From a virus, in IMG/VR virus record IMGVR_UViG_3300042546_000525, positions 1-45,627 of that record: a stretch of 45,627 nt of DNA; one strand, given 5' to 3'. Of this stretch, positions 6,902-13,858 are shown one piece after another. Below the pieces are notes generated by a model that was not told the origin of the DNA, did not search any database, and was given only the letters and a program-made list of their open reading frames with translations. Made by a program: the position numbers and the translations under genes. Every line of letters starts with the position of its first letter. Within the stretch, counting starts at the first letter, position 1.

Positions 6902-7054
6902 TCAGGCCGCGTGCAACAGCTCCTGCTGCACAGGCGGCCACCGGTCATGCAGCCGCAGCGCCAGGGCCGCGGCTTCGATCTCTTGTTGCGTGTGCTCGCG
7001 CTCGCAGTGGGCGAGGGCGGCGGCGATGCGCTGCAGGGTCTCGGCGCGCGTCAT
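6902..7054 (-). CDS. Small helical protein, 50 aa
   Basis: Too short to classify. It starts with ATG at 7054 overlapping the stop of the Ref-like gene (ATGA) and is predicted to be almost wholly helical (AETLQRIAAALAHCEREH). The 94 bases between its stop and the initiator start at 6807 hold only a weak GC dyad near 6865-6882 and no clear promoter. Confidence 0.55.
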   Translation of the reverse strand: MTRAETLQRIAAALAHCEREHTQQEIEAAALALRLHDRWPPVQQELLHAA

Positions 7055-7392
7055 GCCTCACCCCGCAGCATCTGTTCCTGCAGCTGCAGCAGCTCTTCGT
7101 CGGTGCCGTAGGCGGCGCGGAACGACTTGCTGCCGTCCATCAAGCTCGGGCCGTACTGAAACCGCATCTGCGACGGCGTGACGCCCGGCAGCGGGTGGCC
7201 GCGGTGATGCCAAAGGCAGAGCGCCACGCTCGCCTCGTGCCCGATCCGGCGCCCGCCAGACAGCAGGTGATGCGCATCGCATCCGATGGTCACCATGCCG
7301 CGCTGCCAGCACGCGACGCAGCGACCGGCCTTGATCTGGCCAAAGCGCTCGGCCTGTGCTGCGGTGATGCGCTCGCTGCTGCCCAGGCTCAT
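7051..7392 (-). CDS. Ref-like RecA-dependent nuclease family protein
   Basis: 113 aa. GRCVACWQRG, GCDAHHLLSGGRRIGHE, ALCLWHHRG and a YGPSLMDGSKSFRAAYG end follow the C-terminal HNH-like domain of phage P1 Ref, a nuclease that cuts DNA within RecA-made displacement loops. Cysteines and the HH pairs are the expected metal ligands. It overlaps the 75-aa gene (ATGA). It probably acts in recombination or in cutting host DNA. Family assignment is by motif recall. Confidence 0.72.
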   Translation of the reverse strand: MSLGSSERITAAQAERFGQIKAGRCVACWQRGMVTIGCDAHHLLSGGRRIGHEASVALCLWHHRGHPLPGVTPSQMRFQYGPSLMDGSKSFRAAYGTDEELLQLQEQMLRGEA

Positions 7393-7616
7393 GAAAGGCC
7401 CCGGCGCGCGAGCTCGGCGCGGATCGTGTGCATGCTGCGGGCGTAGCGCCATAGGTTCTGCACCGCCTGCCATATCGGGGGATAGTCGAGACTTCGGAAC
7501 CGCTTCAGTGCGATCGTCTGCTGCATGCCGGCAAACAGCGCGCGACCATCCATCGCGGCCAGCCGGTTAGTCATCACGGCCAGGTGGCGGAGCTCGTACT
7601 CACTCAGCGCTTGCAT
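7389..7616 (-). CDS. Helical protein of unknown function, 75 aa
   Basis: The chosen ATG at 7616 lies inside the end of the upstream 76-aa gene. The product is helical, with aromatic and basic residues (SLDYPPIWQAVQNLWRYAR). No family is recognised. It is a member of the coupled leftward early chain. Confidence 0.6.
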   Translation of the reverse strand: MQALSEYELRHLAVMTNRLAAMDGRALFAGMQQTIALKRFRSLDYPPIWQAVQNLWRYARSMHTIRAELARRGLS

Positions 7617-7830
7617 GGAGCCACCTGTACGCGCGGGACTGACGCGAGCCGCCGGCTGTCTTGACCTCGCCGGCAGCGACCCATCGGGCAATCAGCTTTC
7701 CGGCTTCGTTGTGCGCGCCGACGTCCACGCCGTTCTCGGCTAGCTCGCGCGCAAGGCCATCGGTGTCGAAGGCCCGCCGGGTCTTTGCCCAGTCACGGGC
7801 GTCGGCTATTTGAGCGGGGGAGAGGATCAT
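7600..7830 (-). CDS. Small winged-helix-like protein, 76 aa
   Basis: ATG at 7830 overlaps the regulator stop. The sequence FDTDGLARELAENGVDVGAH followed by a helix and a basic turn (KTAGGSRQSRAYRW) looks like a winged helix-turn-helix. As the second gene of the leftward operon it may be a second regulator. Function is not established. Confidence 0.6.
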   Translation of the reverse strand: MILSPAQIADARDWAKTRRAFDTDGLARELAENGVDVGAHNEAGKLIARWVAAGEVKTAGGSRQSRAYRWLHASAE

Positions 7831-8081
7831 GCGGCGCGAACTCGAACCTGATAGCCAGTCGCTGCTCCAGATTCGTCGCGCAGCCAATGGAGATCAGGTC
7901 GCAGCTCTTCGCAGCGTACGCCGGTCAGCCGCTCGATCGCGGGGCAGTGGTGCCCAGCGACAGGGCGCAAGCCGCTTGCCCACTGGTGGACCAACGGAGC
8001 AGTTACAGCAAGGGCAGAAGCTAGTGCCGATTTGCCGCCCATCGCTTCGACTGCTGCTTTGATTAGGGGGTTCGTGTTCAT
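7827..8081 (-). CDS. Cro/YdaS-like helix-turn-helix regulator
   Basis: 84 aa. The pattern KAAVEAMGGKSALASALAV, VHQWASGLRPV and HHCPAIERLTGVRCEELRPD is typical of the YdaS/Cro family of phage DNA-binding proteins: a helix-turn-helix (about residues 9-38) then a short dimerisation tail. It is the first gene of the leftward operon. Its own predicted promoter (8089-8117) holds a TAGCnnnGCTA operator between -35 and -10, so it probably represses itself, the facing rightward promoter and the promoter at 16038. The -10 ends 7 bases before ATG, so the mRNA may be leaderless. Confidence 0.85.
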   Translation of the reverse strand: MNTNPLIKAAVEAMGGKSALASALAVTAPLVHQWASGLRPVAGHHCPAIERLTGVRCEELRPDLHWLRDESGAATGYQVRVRAA

Positions 8082-8088
8082 GGTTGAC

Positions 8089-8117
8089 AGAATAGCACCG
8101 CTAACACGACAACGCAA
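8089..8117 (-). promoter_or_regulatory. Leftward early promoter
   Basis: On the minus strand TTGCGT (8117-8112), 17 bases, TATTCT (8094-8089). The operator TAGCACCGCTA sits between the two boxes and overlaps the -10. The next seven bases lead straight to the regulator ATG, so transcription should begin at or next to the start codon. The same -35, the same spacing and a near-identical -10 recur at 16038-16066. Confidence 0.6.
8093..8103. promoter_or_regulatory. Operator TAGCACCGCTA
   Basis: An 11-bp inverted repeat (TAGC, 3-base spacer, GCTA). It lies within the leftward promoter. Four further sites with the same arms are at 8181, 8205, 16027 and 16052. Confidence 0.7.
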
Positions 8118-8180
8118 GAGCCCTCGCAAGTTTTGCCAGCATGCCATCCGCCCACAGAAACATTTGTTCACCAAATATTT

Positions 8181-8191
8181 TAGCAGCGCTC
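8181..8191. promoter_or_regulatory. Operator half-degenerate copy TAGCAGCGCTC
   Basis: Matches the operator at 10 of its 11 positions (last base C in place of A). It abuts the -35 box of the rightward promoter, 24 bases from the next site at 8205. Confidence 0.6.
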
Positions 8192-8219
8192 TTGACTTTG
8201 ACGATAGCTCCGCTAACTT
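8192..8219 (+). promoter_or_regulatory. Rightward early promoter
   Basis: TTGACT (8192-8197), 16 bases, TAACTT (8214-8219). An operator lies in the spacer and overlaps the -10, another touches the -35, and an A/T-rich stretch (8160-8181) precedes it as a possible UP element. It would drive 8259 onward. A Shine-Dalgarno (GGGAGG) precedes the first ATG. Confidence 0.6.
8205..8215. promoter_or_regulatory. Operator TAGCTCCGCTA
   Basis: Perfect TAGC-N3-GCTA dyad within the rightward early promoter, overlapping its -10 region. A bound regulator would block RNA polymerase. Confidence 0.7.
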
Positions 8220-8258
8220 TGTCTCCACGCCGGCACCCCAGCCGCCAGGGAGGACACT

Positions 8259-8492
8259 ATGAACATCGCAGCATTCACGGCCCGCCACGTCGCAGAGGCC
8301 GAAGCACAGGCAGCCAGATACCGCGCCGAAGCGAGATCCGACCGCAAGAAGGCCGACGCGGCGCTGGGATTCGGCGACCGTGCTGGCTATGAGCGCTGGA
8401 TGCGGCAGGCTGCTCGCTGCGATCAGTGGGCAGCCGAGAGCGAGAAGACCGCCGACGACTTCCGGGCGATCAATGCCGAGGTGCTCGCGTGA
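8259..8492 (+). CDS. First rightward early protein, 77 aa
   Basis: Unknown. A highly charged helical protein (AEAQAARYRAEARSDRKKAD), with a strong Shine-Dalgarno GGGAGG 6 bases before ATG. Being the first gene after a strong controlled promoter, it is expected to be made early. Similar short Ala/Glu/Arg-rich proteins head early operons in other phages, with no agreed role. Confidence 0.7.
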   Translation: MNIAAFTARHVAEAEAQAARYRAEARSDRKKADAALGFGDRAGYERWMRQAARCDQWAAESEKTADDFRAINAEVLA

Positions 8493-8611
8493 ACCGCGCG
8501 CTTGACTTCCTCAACAAGCACGGCGACGGCTGGGCCGCGATTGCGGCGATGTGGGCGGTCGCTCTGGTGATCGCTGCCGCGCGGCTGGCTGGTGCTGGGG
8601 TGCTGGCATGA
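8489..8611 (+). CDS. Single-span membrane microprotein, 40 aa
   Basis: The GTG start overlaps the preceding stop (GTGA). An amphipathic N-terminus (NRALDFLNKHGDGW) is followed by one transmembrane helix (about 16-39, AAIAAMWAVALVIAAARLAG). Its stop overlaps the next ATG. Function unknown; an early membrane-acting role is inferred. Confidence 0.6.
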   Translation: MNRALDFLNKHGDGWAAIAAMWAVALVIAAARLAGAGVLA

Positions 8612-9111
8612 AGCGCCGCAGTTGGACCCACGCCGTGCGCTACAGCAGGCATCGCCTGCGGCTTGAACTTCGCAGCCTGCCGAGCTGCATGGACCCGGGC
8701 TGGTCACGTTGGCATGACCAGCAAGCGCAGCAGATCAACATCGCCCTGTGCCGCAACGCGGTCGAGTTGCTGGGCATGTACGCCGACTGCGGCGACATGA
8801 CCGAGGCGGAACGGAACATCAAGTGGCAGCGGCTTCGCCTGCGGCTCAAGGAAGCCGTCGCCGAGACAGCGCAGCGCCGCGAGCTGGCCAAGCTGCGCAC
8901 GCTGCCCGCCTACAAGTCGGCCGACATGCTCGGCAAGGCCCTGATGGCGATCAAGGCCGGGTTCGGCGGCATGCCTGCAAGCGAGGCTTGCGGCATGACG
9001 GCTCACGAACTGGAGCGCAGAATCGACCGCATAGCCCGCTGGGCCATCGGCCTTCAGCTGTTCAGCGTCGCCTGCTGGCTCGCCGTTCTTGTCCTGGAGT
9101 TCTGGCCATGA
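8608..9111 (+). CDS. Tail-anchored membrane protein, 167 aa
   Basis: The ATG at 8608 overlaps the previous stop. The first about 140 residues are basic and helical (HAVRYSRHRLRLELRSL, KWQRLRLRLKEAVAETAQRR), and a single hydrophobic helix near the C-terminus (AIGLQLFSVACWLAVLVLEF) would anchor it to the inner membrane facing the cytoplasm. No known family. It is flanked by two microproteins with membrane segments, all coupled, so they may form one membrane complex. Confidence 0.7.
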   Translation: MKRRSWTHAVRYSRHRLRLELRSLPSCMDPGWSRWHDQQAQQINIALCRNAVELLGMYADCGDMTEAERNIKWQRLRLRLKEAVAETAQRRELAKLRTLPAYKSADMLGKALMAIKAGFGGMPASEACGMTAHELERRIDRIARWAIGLQLFSVACWLAVLVLEFWP

Positions 9112-9239
9112 GCACCGAACCCGACCCCATCGAAGTGACGCGTGGCGTTCTCGCGCGCGCTTCGGTCTGCCTCTTTTTGTGGGGCGTCGCCCTTGGCTAC
9201 TCCGCACACGTGATCAAGGAGCGCATCGCATGTCTGTGA
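9108..9239 (+). CDS. Single-span membrane microprotein, 43 aa
   Basis: ATG overlaps the preceding stop (ATGA). A short acidic N-terminus is followed by a hydrophobic helix (ASVCLFLWGVALGYSAHV) and a basic end, consistent with one membrane span. Function unknown. Confidence 0.6.
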   Translation: MSTEPDPIEVTRGVLARASVCLFLWGVALGYSAHVIKERIACL

Positions 9240-9445
9240 TCCACATTCGAGACTTCGCGTCCGCCAAGGCAGCGCGCGAAGTTGTCCTCCTGCACTGCGC
9301 CCGTCATGGCATGGACGCTCAGCAGGCTCGTCGCCATCTCAGCGCAGCGACACGCGAGCTGATGCGCGGTGGCAGCTCCGGCATGGCCATCGTCCTCGGC
9401 AAGCAGGGCACCTTGGCGCGTGGCGCCATCGGCGGTGCGGCATGA
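9230..9445 (+). CDS. Small protein, 71 aa
   Basis: Starts 10 bases before the end of the upstream microprotein gene, behind AAGGAG. The sequence is mostly helical and basic (AREVVLLHCARHGMDAQQARRH) with a glycine-rich end. Not recognised. Confidence 0.6.
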   Translation: MSVIHIRDFASAKAAREVVLLHCARHGMDAQQARRHLSAATRELMRGGSSGMAIVLGKQGTLARGAIGGAA

Positions 9446-9549
9446 CCAACGCCGAGTTCCTGCTGGCCCTGATCCTGCTGTGCTTCGCGCCCTTCGTGGC
9501 CGTGACTGGCTGGCGATGCTATCGCCGGTGGCGGGGTGACAGCGAATGA
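9442..9549 (+). CDS. Single-span membrane microprotein, 35 aa
   Basis: An N-terminal hydrophobic helix (FLLALILLCFAPFVAVTGW) is followed by a strongly basic tail (RCYRRWRG). ATG and stop both overlap neighbours (ATGA), so it is translated with the helicase gene that follows. Topology should be N-out/C-in by the positive-inside rule. Confidence 0.6.
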   Translation: MTNAEFLLALILLCFAPFVAVTGWRCYRRWRGDSE

Positions 9550-10592
9550 GCTATGCCGATTTCGTCTCGCGCAAGCTGACGCGAGTCCCGCCGACTGGCC
9601 TTGCCGATACGCTCAGCGTTGCGCTGCCTGCCGGCCTGTTTGACTTCCAAGAGTGCCTTGTGCGTTGGGCGCTTGGCCGCGGTCGTGCCGCCATCTTCGC
9701 CGACACCGGCCTCGGCAAGAGCCGCATGCAGCTTTCATGGGCTCATGCAGTCCACGCCGCAACCGGCCATGACGTTCTGATCCTCGCGCCGCTGGCTGTC
9801 GCAGCTCAGACCGTGGAGGAAGGCCAGGCGATCGGCGTCACCGTGAAGCAGTGCAAGGACGGCGCGGAAGTCGAGCCGGGCATCACGATCACGAACTATG
9901 ACCGCCTGCATCGCTTCGATACCTCGCGCTTCGGTGCGGTGGTTCTCGATGAGTCGAGCGTCATCAAGCACCACACCAGCAAGACGCTGCAGATCCTGCT
10001 GGAAGCGTTCGCGCAGACCCCGTTCAAGCTGTGCGCGACGGCCACGCCGGCCCCGAACGACTGGACGGAACTCGGCACGCATGCGCAGTTCCTCGGCGTC
10101 TGCACTCAAGTCGAGATGCTTTCCGAGTATTTCGTCCACGACGGCGGCGAGACGCAGACATGGCGCCTCAAGGGCCACGCCCGAGAGCAGTTCTGGCGTT
10201 GGGTGGCGAGCTGGGCCGCGCTGGTCCGAAATCCGTCTGATCTTGGGTTCGACGGCGGCCGGTATGAGCTGCCCGCGCTCAGGGTCAGCCAGCACACGGT
10301 CAAAGATGACAGCCACGACTCAAGCGAGACGGGGATGCTCTTTGCCCTTGAGGCCAACACGCTGAGCGAGCGCCGAGACGCCCGCAAGCGCAGCTTGGCT
10401 AAGCGGGTCGAGGCATGCGCGGCGATGGTCAACGCAGACCAGCAGCCGTGGATCGTCTGGTGCGACCTGAACGCCGAGGGCGACGCGCTCAAGGCTGCCA
10501 CCCCGGGCGCTGTCGAGATCCGCGGAAGCGATGACGCCGACCTGAAAGAGCAGCGACTGATGACTTCGCGCACGGCCGCATCCGCGTGCTGA
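9546..10592 (+). CDS. SNF2-like helicase, N-terminal part, ended by a frameshift
   Basis: 348 aa. Walker A FADTGLGKS (51-59), motif II VVLDESS (132-138) and motif III TATPAPND are intact, so the first RecA-like lobe is complete. The natural continuation DFAHGRIRVLITKPS lies in the -1 frame: after ATG at 10560-10562 one G seems missing, and this frame reads about nine foreign codons to a stop. The rest of the enzyme is in 10586-10948. Rejoined, the protein would be about 467 aa. Phages often pair such a helicase with the DNA methyltransferase that follows. Confidence 0.8.
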   Translation: MSYADFVSRKLTRVPPTGLADTLSVALPAGLFDFQECLVRWALGRGRAAIFADTGLGKSRMQLSWAHAVHAATGHDVLILAPLAVAAQTVEEGQAIGVTVKQCKDGAEVEPGITITNYDRLHRFDTSRFGAVVLDESSVIKHHTSKTLQILLEAFAQTPFKLCATATPAPNDWTELGTHAQFLGVCTQVEMLSEYFVHDGGETQTWRLKGHAREQFWRWVASWAALVRNPSDLGFDGGRYELPALRVSQHTVKDDSHDSSETGMLFALEANTLSERRDARKRSLAKRVEACAAMVNADQQPWIVWCDLNAEGDALKAATPGAVEIRGSDDADLKEQRLMTSRTAASAC

Positions 10593-10948
10593 TCACGAAG
10601 CCCAGCATCGCCGGCTTCGGCCTGAACTGGCAGCACTGCGCCCGCATGGCTTTCGTGGGCGTGACCGATAGCTATGAGTCCTACTACCAGGCCGTCCGCC
10701 GCTGCTGGCGCTTCGGACAGCGGCGCGAGGTCGAGGTCCACATCTTCGCCAGCGACCTGGAGGGCGCAGTCGTGGCGAACCTGCAGCGCAAGGAAACCGA
10801 TGCGCTGGCTATGGCCGAAGCGCTCTCTGCCGAAACCCGCGGCGCGGTGATGGGAGCCGTCACCGGCAGCACCCGCATGACCAACACCTACCTGCCCAAG
10901 CGCAAAGCAGCGCTGCCGGCGTGGATCAAAACCGAGGAAGCAGCGTGA
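10586..10948 (+). CDS. SNF2-like helicase, C-terminal part
   Basis: The same enzyme as 9546-10592, continued in the -1 frame. It carries TKPSIAGFGLNW and the motif VI element YYQAVRRCWRFGQ, whose arginines complete the ATPase site; the first part alone would be inactive. A GTG at 10586 could start it separately, but there is no good ribosome binding site, so it is best read as the displaced end of the helicase. Homologous sequence begins at 10562 in this phase. No classic slippery heptamer is present at the switch. Confidence 0.75.
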   Translation: MLITKPSIAGFGLNWQHCARMAFVGVTDSYESYYQAVRRCWRFGQRREVEVHIFASDLEGAVVANLQRKETDALAMAEALSAETRGAVMGAVTGSTRMTNTYLPKRKAALPAWIKTEEAA

Positions 10949-11823
10949 TCGAAGTCATCAACCAAGCGTCTGGCGAGAACTGGGCGGCGTTCCATGGCGA
11001 TTGCGTCGAAGTGGTCTCCGGGCTGCCCGACCGGAGCGTCGACTACAGCATCTTCAGCCCGCCGTTCGCGAGTCTCTACACCTACAGCAATAGCCCGCGC
11101 GACATGGGGAATTGCCGCGATGATGCCGAGTTCTTCGCGCATTTCGATCATCTGGTGCGCGAGCTGGCGCGCGTCATCAAGCCCGGCCACAACGTCAGCT
11201 TTCACTGCATGCAGCTCCCGACCAGCAAGGAGCGCGACGGGTACATCGGGCTCAAGGATTTTCGCGGCGACCTGATCCGCGCGTTTCAGCGCCACGGCTT
11301 CATCTACGCAAGCGAGGTCTGCATCTGGAAAGACCCCGTGACCGCCATGCAGCGCACCAAGGCGCTCGGCCTGCTGCACAAGACCATTCGCACCAACGCC
11401 ACCATGAGCCGGCAGGGCATCGCCGACTACCTGGTCACGATGCGGACGCCGGGAGAAGTCGAGGATCGCGTCGCTCACGCCGACCTGCCAGTTGACGAGT
11501 GGCAGCGCCTCGCCAGCCCGGTCTGGATGGACATCAATCCGAACGACACCCTGCAATTCCGGAGCGCGCGCGAGCACGACGACGAGCGGCACATCAGCCT
11601 GCTGCAGCTCGAAGTGATCCGGCGCGGCGTCCGTCTCTGGACGAAGCCCGGAGACGTTGTGCTGTCGCCCTTCATGGGCATCGGGTCGGAGGGCTACGTC
11701 AGCCTGCAGATGGGCCGGCGCTTCGTCGGCGCCGAGCTGAAAACCAGCTACTTCGAGCAGGCCGCGCGGAACCTGCAGATGGCGACCTCGCAGGGGGATC
11801 TGCTCGGGGGCGCGGCTGCATGA
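10945..11823 (+). CDS. DNA methyltransferase (amino-group type)
   Basis: 292 aa from a GTG that overlaps the helicase stop (GTGA). The catalytic motif SPPF (38-41) comes before the S-adenosylmethionine motif region (VVLSPFMGIGSEG near 240), the beta-class order for N6-adenine or N4-cytosine enzymes. The end GRRFVGAELKTSYFEQA is the usual last motif. It likely protects phage DNA from host restriction enzymes; the target cannot be read. The paired helicase may help it reach the DNA. Confidence 0.88.
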   Translation: MIEVINQASGENWAAFHGDCVEVVSGLPDRSVDYSIFSPPFASLYTYSNSPRDMGNCRDDAEFFAHFDHLVRELARVIKPGHNVSFHCMQLPTSKERDGYIGLKDFRGDLIRAFQRHGFIYASEVCIWKDPVTAMQRTKALGLLHKTIRTNATMSRQGIADYLVTMRTPGEVEDRVAHADLPVDEWQRLASPVWMDINPNDTLQFRSAREHDDERHISLLQLEVIRRGVRLWTKPGDVVLSPFMGIGSEGYVSLQMGRRFVGAELKTSYFEQAARNLQMATSQGDLLGGAAA

Positions 11824-12071
11824 CCACTGTCTTCTACGCAGTCAAGAACGCGCAGGGCGAATACGCGCTTGCGTACCTGCTTCGTCCAGGTTCTAAGCCG
11901 CCAAGTGACTCTCTCTTGCTTGCGCCAGCCCGTCCCAGCTGGGTGTTACAAGAGATGGAAGTGCACGGCGATGCAATGGCCAAGTCGATCATCATGCGGC
12001 GAGAGTCTATGACGCCGCGAACTGTAGAGACTGCGATCAAGTGGCTTCATGCGCGACAGGTGGTCGAATGA
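11820..12071 (+). CDS. Small protein of unknown function, 83 aa
   Basis: ATG overlaps the methyltransferase stop. The start TTVFYAVKNAQGEYALAYLL reads as beta strands, and the end (TPRTVETAIKWLHARQ) as a helix. Base composition is a little richer in A/T than neighbours. Not recognised. Confidence 0.65.
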   Translation: MTTVFYAVKNAQGEYALAYLLRPGSKPPSDSLLLAPARPSWVLQEMEVHGDAMAKSIIMRRESMTPRTVETAIKWLHARQVVE

Positions 12072-12346
12072 CCGCCCTCGCCATGATCCCCCTCGCAGCC
12101 CTAGCGCTGGCCCTGCTGTGGCAGCCAGCCCGCCCCGAGCGCATCGGGTTTGTCGAGCGCACTGCGCGCGGTGTCGCGCCGATGGCGCCGCCGGAGAAGT
12201 GGCAGCGCAGGAACCGGTGGGCGGCACTGTACGGACGCTGCACGATCGAGCAGCAGCTGACCCCCGGCGCTTGGCCTTTCGTGCCGAGCGCGGTGCACGC
12301 CCTGCCGAAGTCCGCAATGTTCGATCCGCGGGAGCTGATCAGGTGA
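12068..12346 (+). CDS. Membrane-anchored protein, 92 aa
   Basis: An N-terminal hydrophobic helix (TALAMIPLAALALALLW) is followed by an Arg/Pro-rich soluble part. There is no lipobox, so a signal anchor is likely. ATG and stop overlap neighbouring genes. Unknown role. Confidence 0.65.
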   Translation: MTALAMIPLAALALALLWQPARPERIGFVERTARGVAPMAPPEKWQRRNRWAALYGRCTIEQQLTPGAWPFVPSAVHALPKSAMFDPRELIR

Positions 12347-12546
12347 AAGGGCGAGCCGAGTCTTGGGCGCACACCCCGTTCGCCTTGAACCGCGAGAAGG
12401 CACGAATGAGAAACCCCGGCGTCAACCTCGACATGCCAGTGCGCAGGACGGGCTATGCCCACTGCGAGGGCTGCCAGATCTACCGATACGCAGGGCAGAA
12501 GGTCAACAAAGGCTGGCGCTGCGCCAGCTGCAAGGAGAGCACATGA
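12343..12546 (+). CDS. Zinc-ribbon protein, 67 aa
   Basis: GTG start overlapping the previous stop (GTGA). The C-terminal half has two knuckles, CEGCQIYRYAG and CASC, spaced as in small zinc ribbons. Likely a nucleic-acid-binding or transcription-modulating early protein; the specific function is unknown. Confidence 0.65.
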   Translation: MKGRAESWAHTPFALNREKARMRNPGVNLDMPVRRTGYAHCEGCQIYRYAGQKVNKGWRCASCKEST

Positions 12547-12734
12547 ACACACGCACCATCCCGTGGCACCGAGAAGAGTTCGCCCACGTAGACGGCCATC
12601 CGTACGTCTACACGCAAGAGGGAGACAGCATGCTGATTAGATTCCCCGGGGGTGGCGCCGCAACGCCGCAGGAGCTGAAGCTGCAGGGCTGCGATGTTGT
12701 GATGCCCGAGACAGCGCGGGAGTGGCAGTCGTGA
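12543..12734 (+). CDS. Small protein, 63 aa
   Basis: ATG overlaps the preceding stop. Beta-rich, with HVDGHPYVYTQEGDSMLIRFPG, ending in a short helix. Not recognised. Confidence 0.6.
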   Translation: MNTRTIPWHREEFAHVDGHPYVYTQEGDSMLIRFPGGGAATPQELKLQGCDVVMPETAREWQS

Positions 12735-13858
12735 GCGAACTGACCACGATCGAACGCGCGAAGGCCGCGCTGAAATTCAACGAAACCCGTAGCCGGCTCG
12801 CCGAGCTCGCCGAGAAGTCGGCTCAGCTGGTGAGCATCACCAACCCGGCCGGATACCAGGAGGTCCACCGCGCCCGCATGGACCTGAAGAACACCCGCGT
12901 GGAGATCCAGCGCCGCGGAAAGGAGGCTCGCGAGGATGCGCAGGCGTTCTCGAAAGCGGTGATCGCCGCCGAGAAGGAGCTGGTCGGCGTGATCGAGCCG
13001 GAGGAATCCCGGCTTCAGGGCCTGCAGGACGCATGGGATGCGGCGCGCGAGGCCGAGCGTCAGGCGAAGATCGAGGCAGAGCGGAAGCGGGTGGAAGCTA
13101 TCCAGACGCGGGTGGCGGAGATTCGGATGGCGCCCGCTTCCTTCGGCGGGCTTTCGTCGGCGGCCCTGCGGAGCGAGCTTGCCGAACTTGAAGCCACAGT
13201 GATCGGCGAGGACTTCGCCGAGTTCCAGCCGGCGGCCGTAGCAGCAAAGGCCGAGGCCATCGCGACCACAAAGCAGATGATCGCCGTAGCCGAGCAGCGC
13301 GAAGAAGCGGAGCGCCAGCGCCAGCAGGAAGAAGCCGCCCGCGCCGAGGCCCTGCGCATCGAAGCCGAGAAGCTGGCAGCCGAGCGTGCGGAGCTGGAGC
13401 GCTTGCGCGCCGAACAGGCGGAGCGCGACCGGATCGAGCGTGAGGCTCGCGAGGCTGAGGCCGCGAAGGAACGCGCCGAAGTCGAACGCCAACGCGCAGA
13501 GCTGCGCGCCCAGCAGGAAGCCGCAGCCAAGGCCCAGGCCGAAGCGGAAGCCGCACAGCGGGCAGCGCAGGAAGCGCAGCGCAAGGCCGAAGAGGACGCC
13601 CGCCGGGCTGAGCTGGAACGGCAGCGCGAGGCGGAGCGCGTCGCCCGCGAGGCAGCGGAAGCCCAGGCCGAAGCCGCACGCCAGCAGGCCGCCGAAGCCG
13701 CAGCGGCACGCATCGCCGCCGAGATCGCAAGCGCCACCCTGCGCGAGGCAGCAGAGGAAGCCGTCGGCCTGCTCACTGAGCTGGGCGAAGGCGAGCACAC
13801 CACCACGCGCAAGCTGGCCGCCGCGCTGGCCCGGGACGACATGAAGGAGGCGGCGTGA
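12731..13858 (+). CDS. Long coiled-coil protein upstream of the recombination genes
   Basis: 375 aa from GTG at 12731 (GTGA overlap); GTG at 12722 is an alternative. Residues 1-100 are a helical head (TTIERAKAALKFNETRSRL), and about 185-345 form an uninterrupted Ala/Glu/Arg/Gln coiled coil. Proteins of this shape commonly precede ERF or RecT genes in phages and are thought to act with them, but no biochemical role is established to my knowledge. The compositional bias makes similarity searches risky. Confidence 0.75.
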   Translation: MSELTTIERAKAALKFNETRSRLAELAEKSAQLVSITNPAGYQEVHRARMDLKNTRVEIQRRGKEAREDAQAFSKAVIAAEKELVGVIEPEESRLQGLQDAWDAAREAERQAKIEAERKRVEAIQTRVAEIRMAPASFGGLSSAALRSELAELEATVIGEDFAEFQPAAVAAKAEAIATTKQMIAVAEQREEAERQRQQEEAARAEALRIEAEKLAAERAELERLRAEQAERDRIEREAREAEAAKERAEVERQRAELRAQQEAAAKAQAEAEAAQRAAQEAQRKAEEDARRAELERQREAERVAREAAEAQAEAARQQAAEAAAARIAAEIASATLREAAEEAVGLLTELGEGEHTTTRKLAAALARDDMKEAA

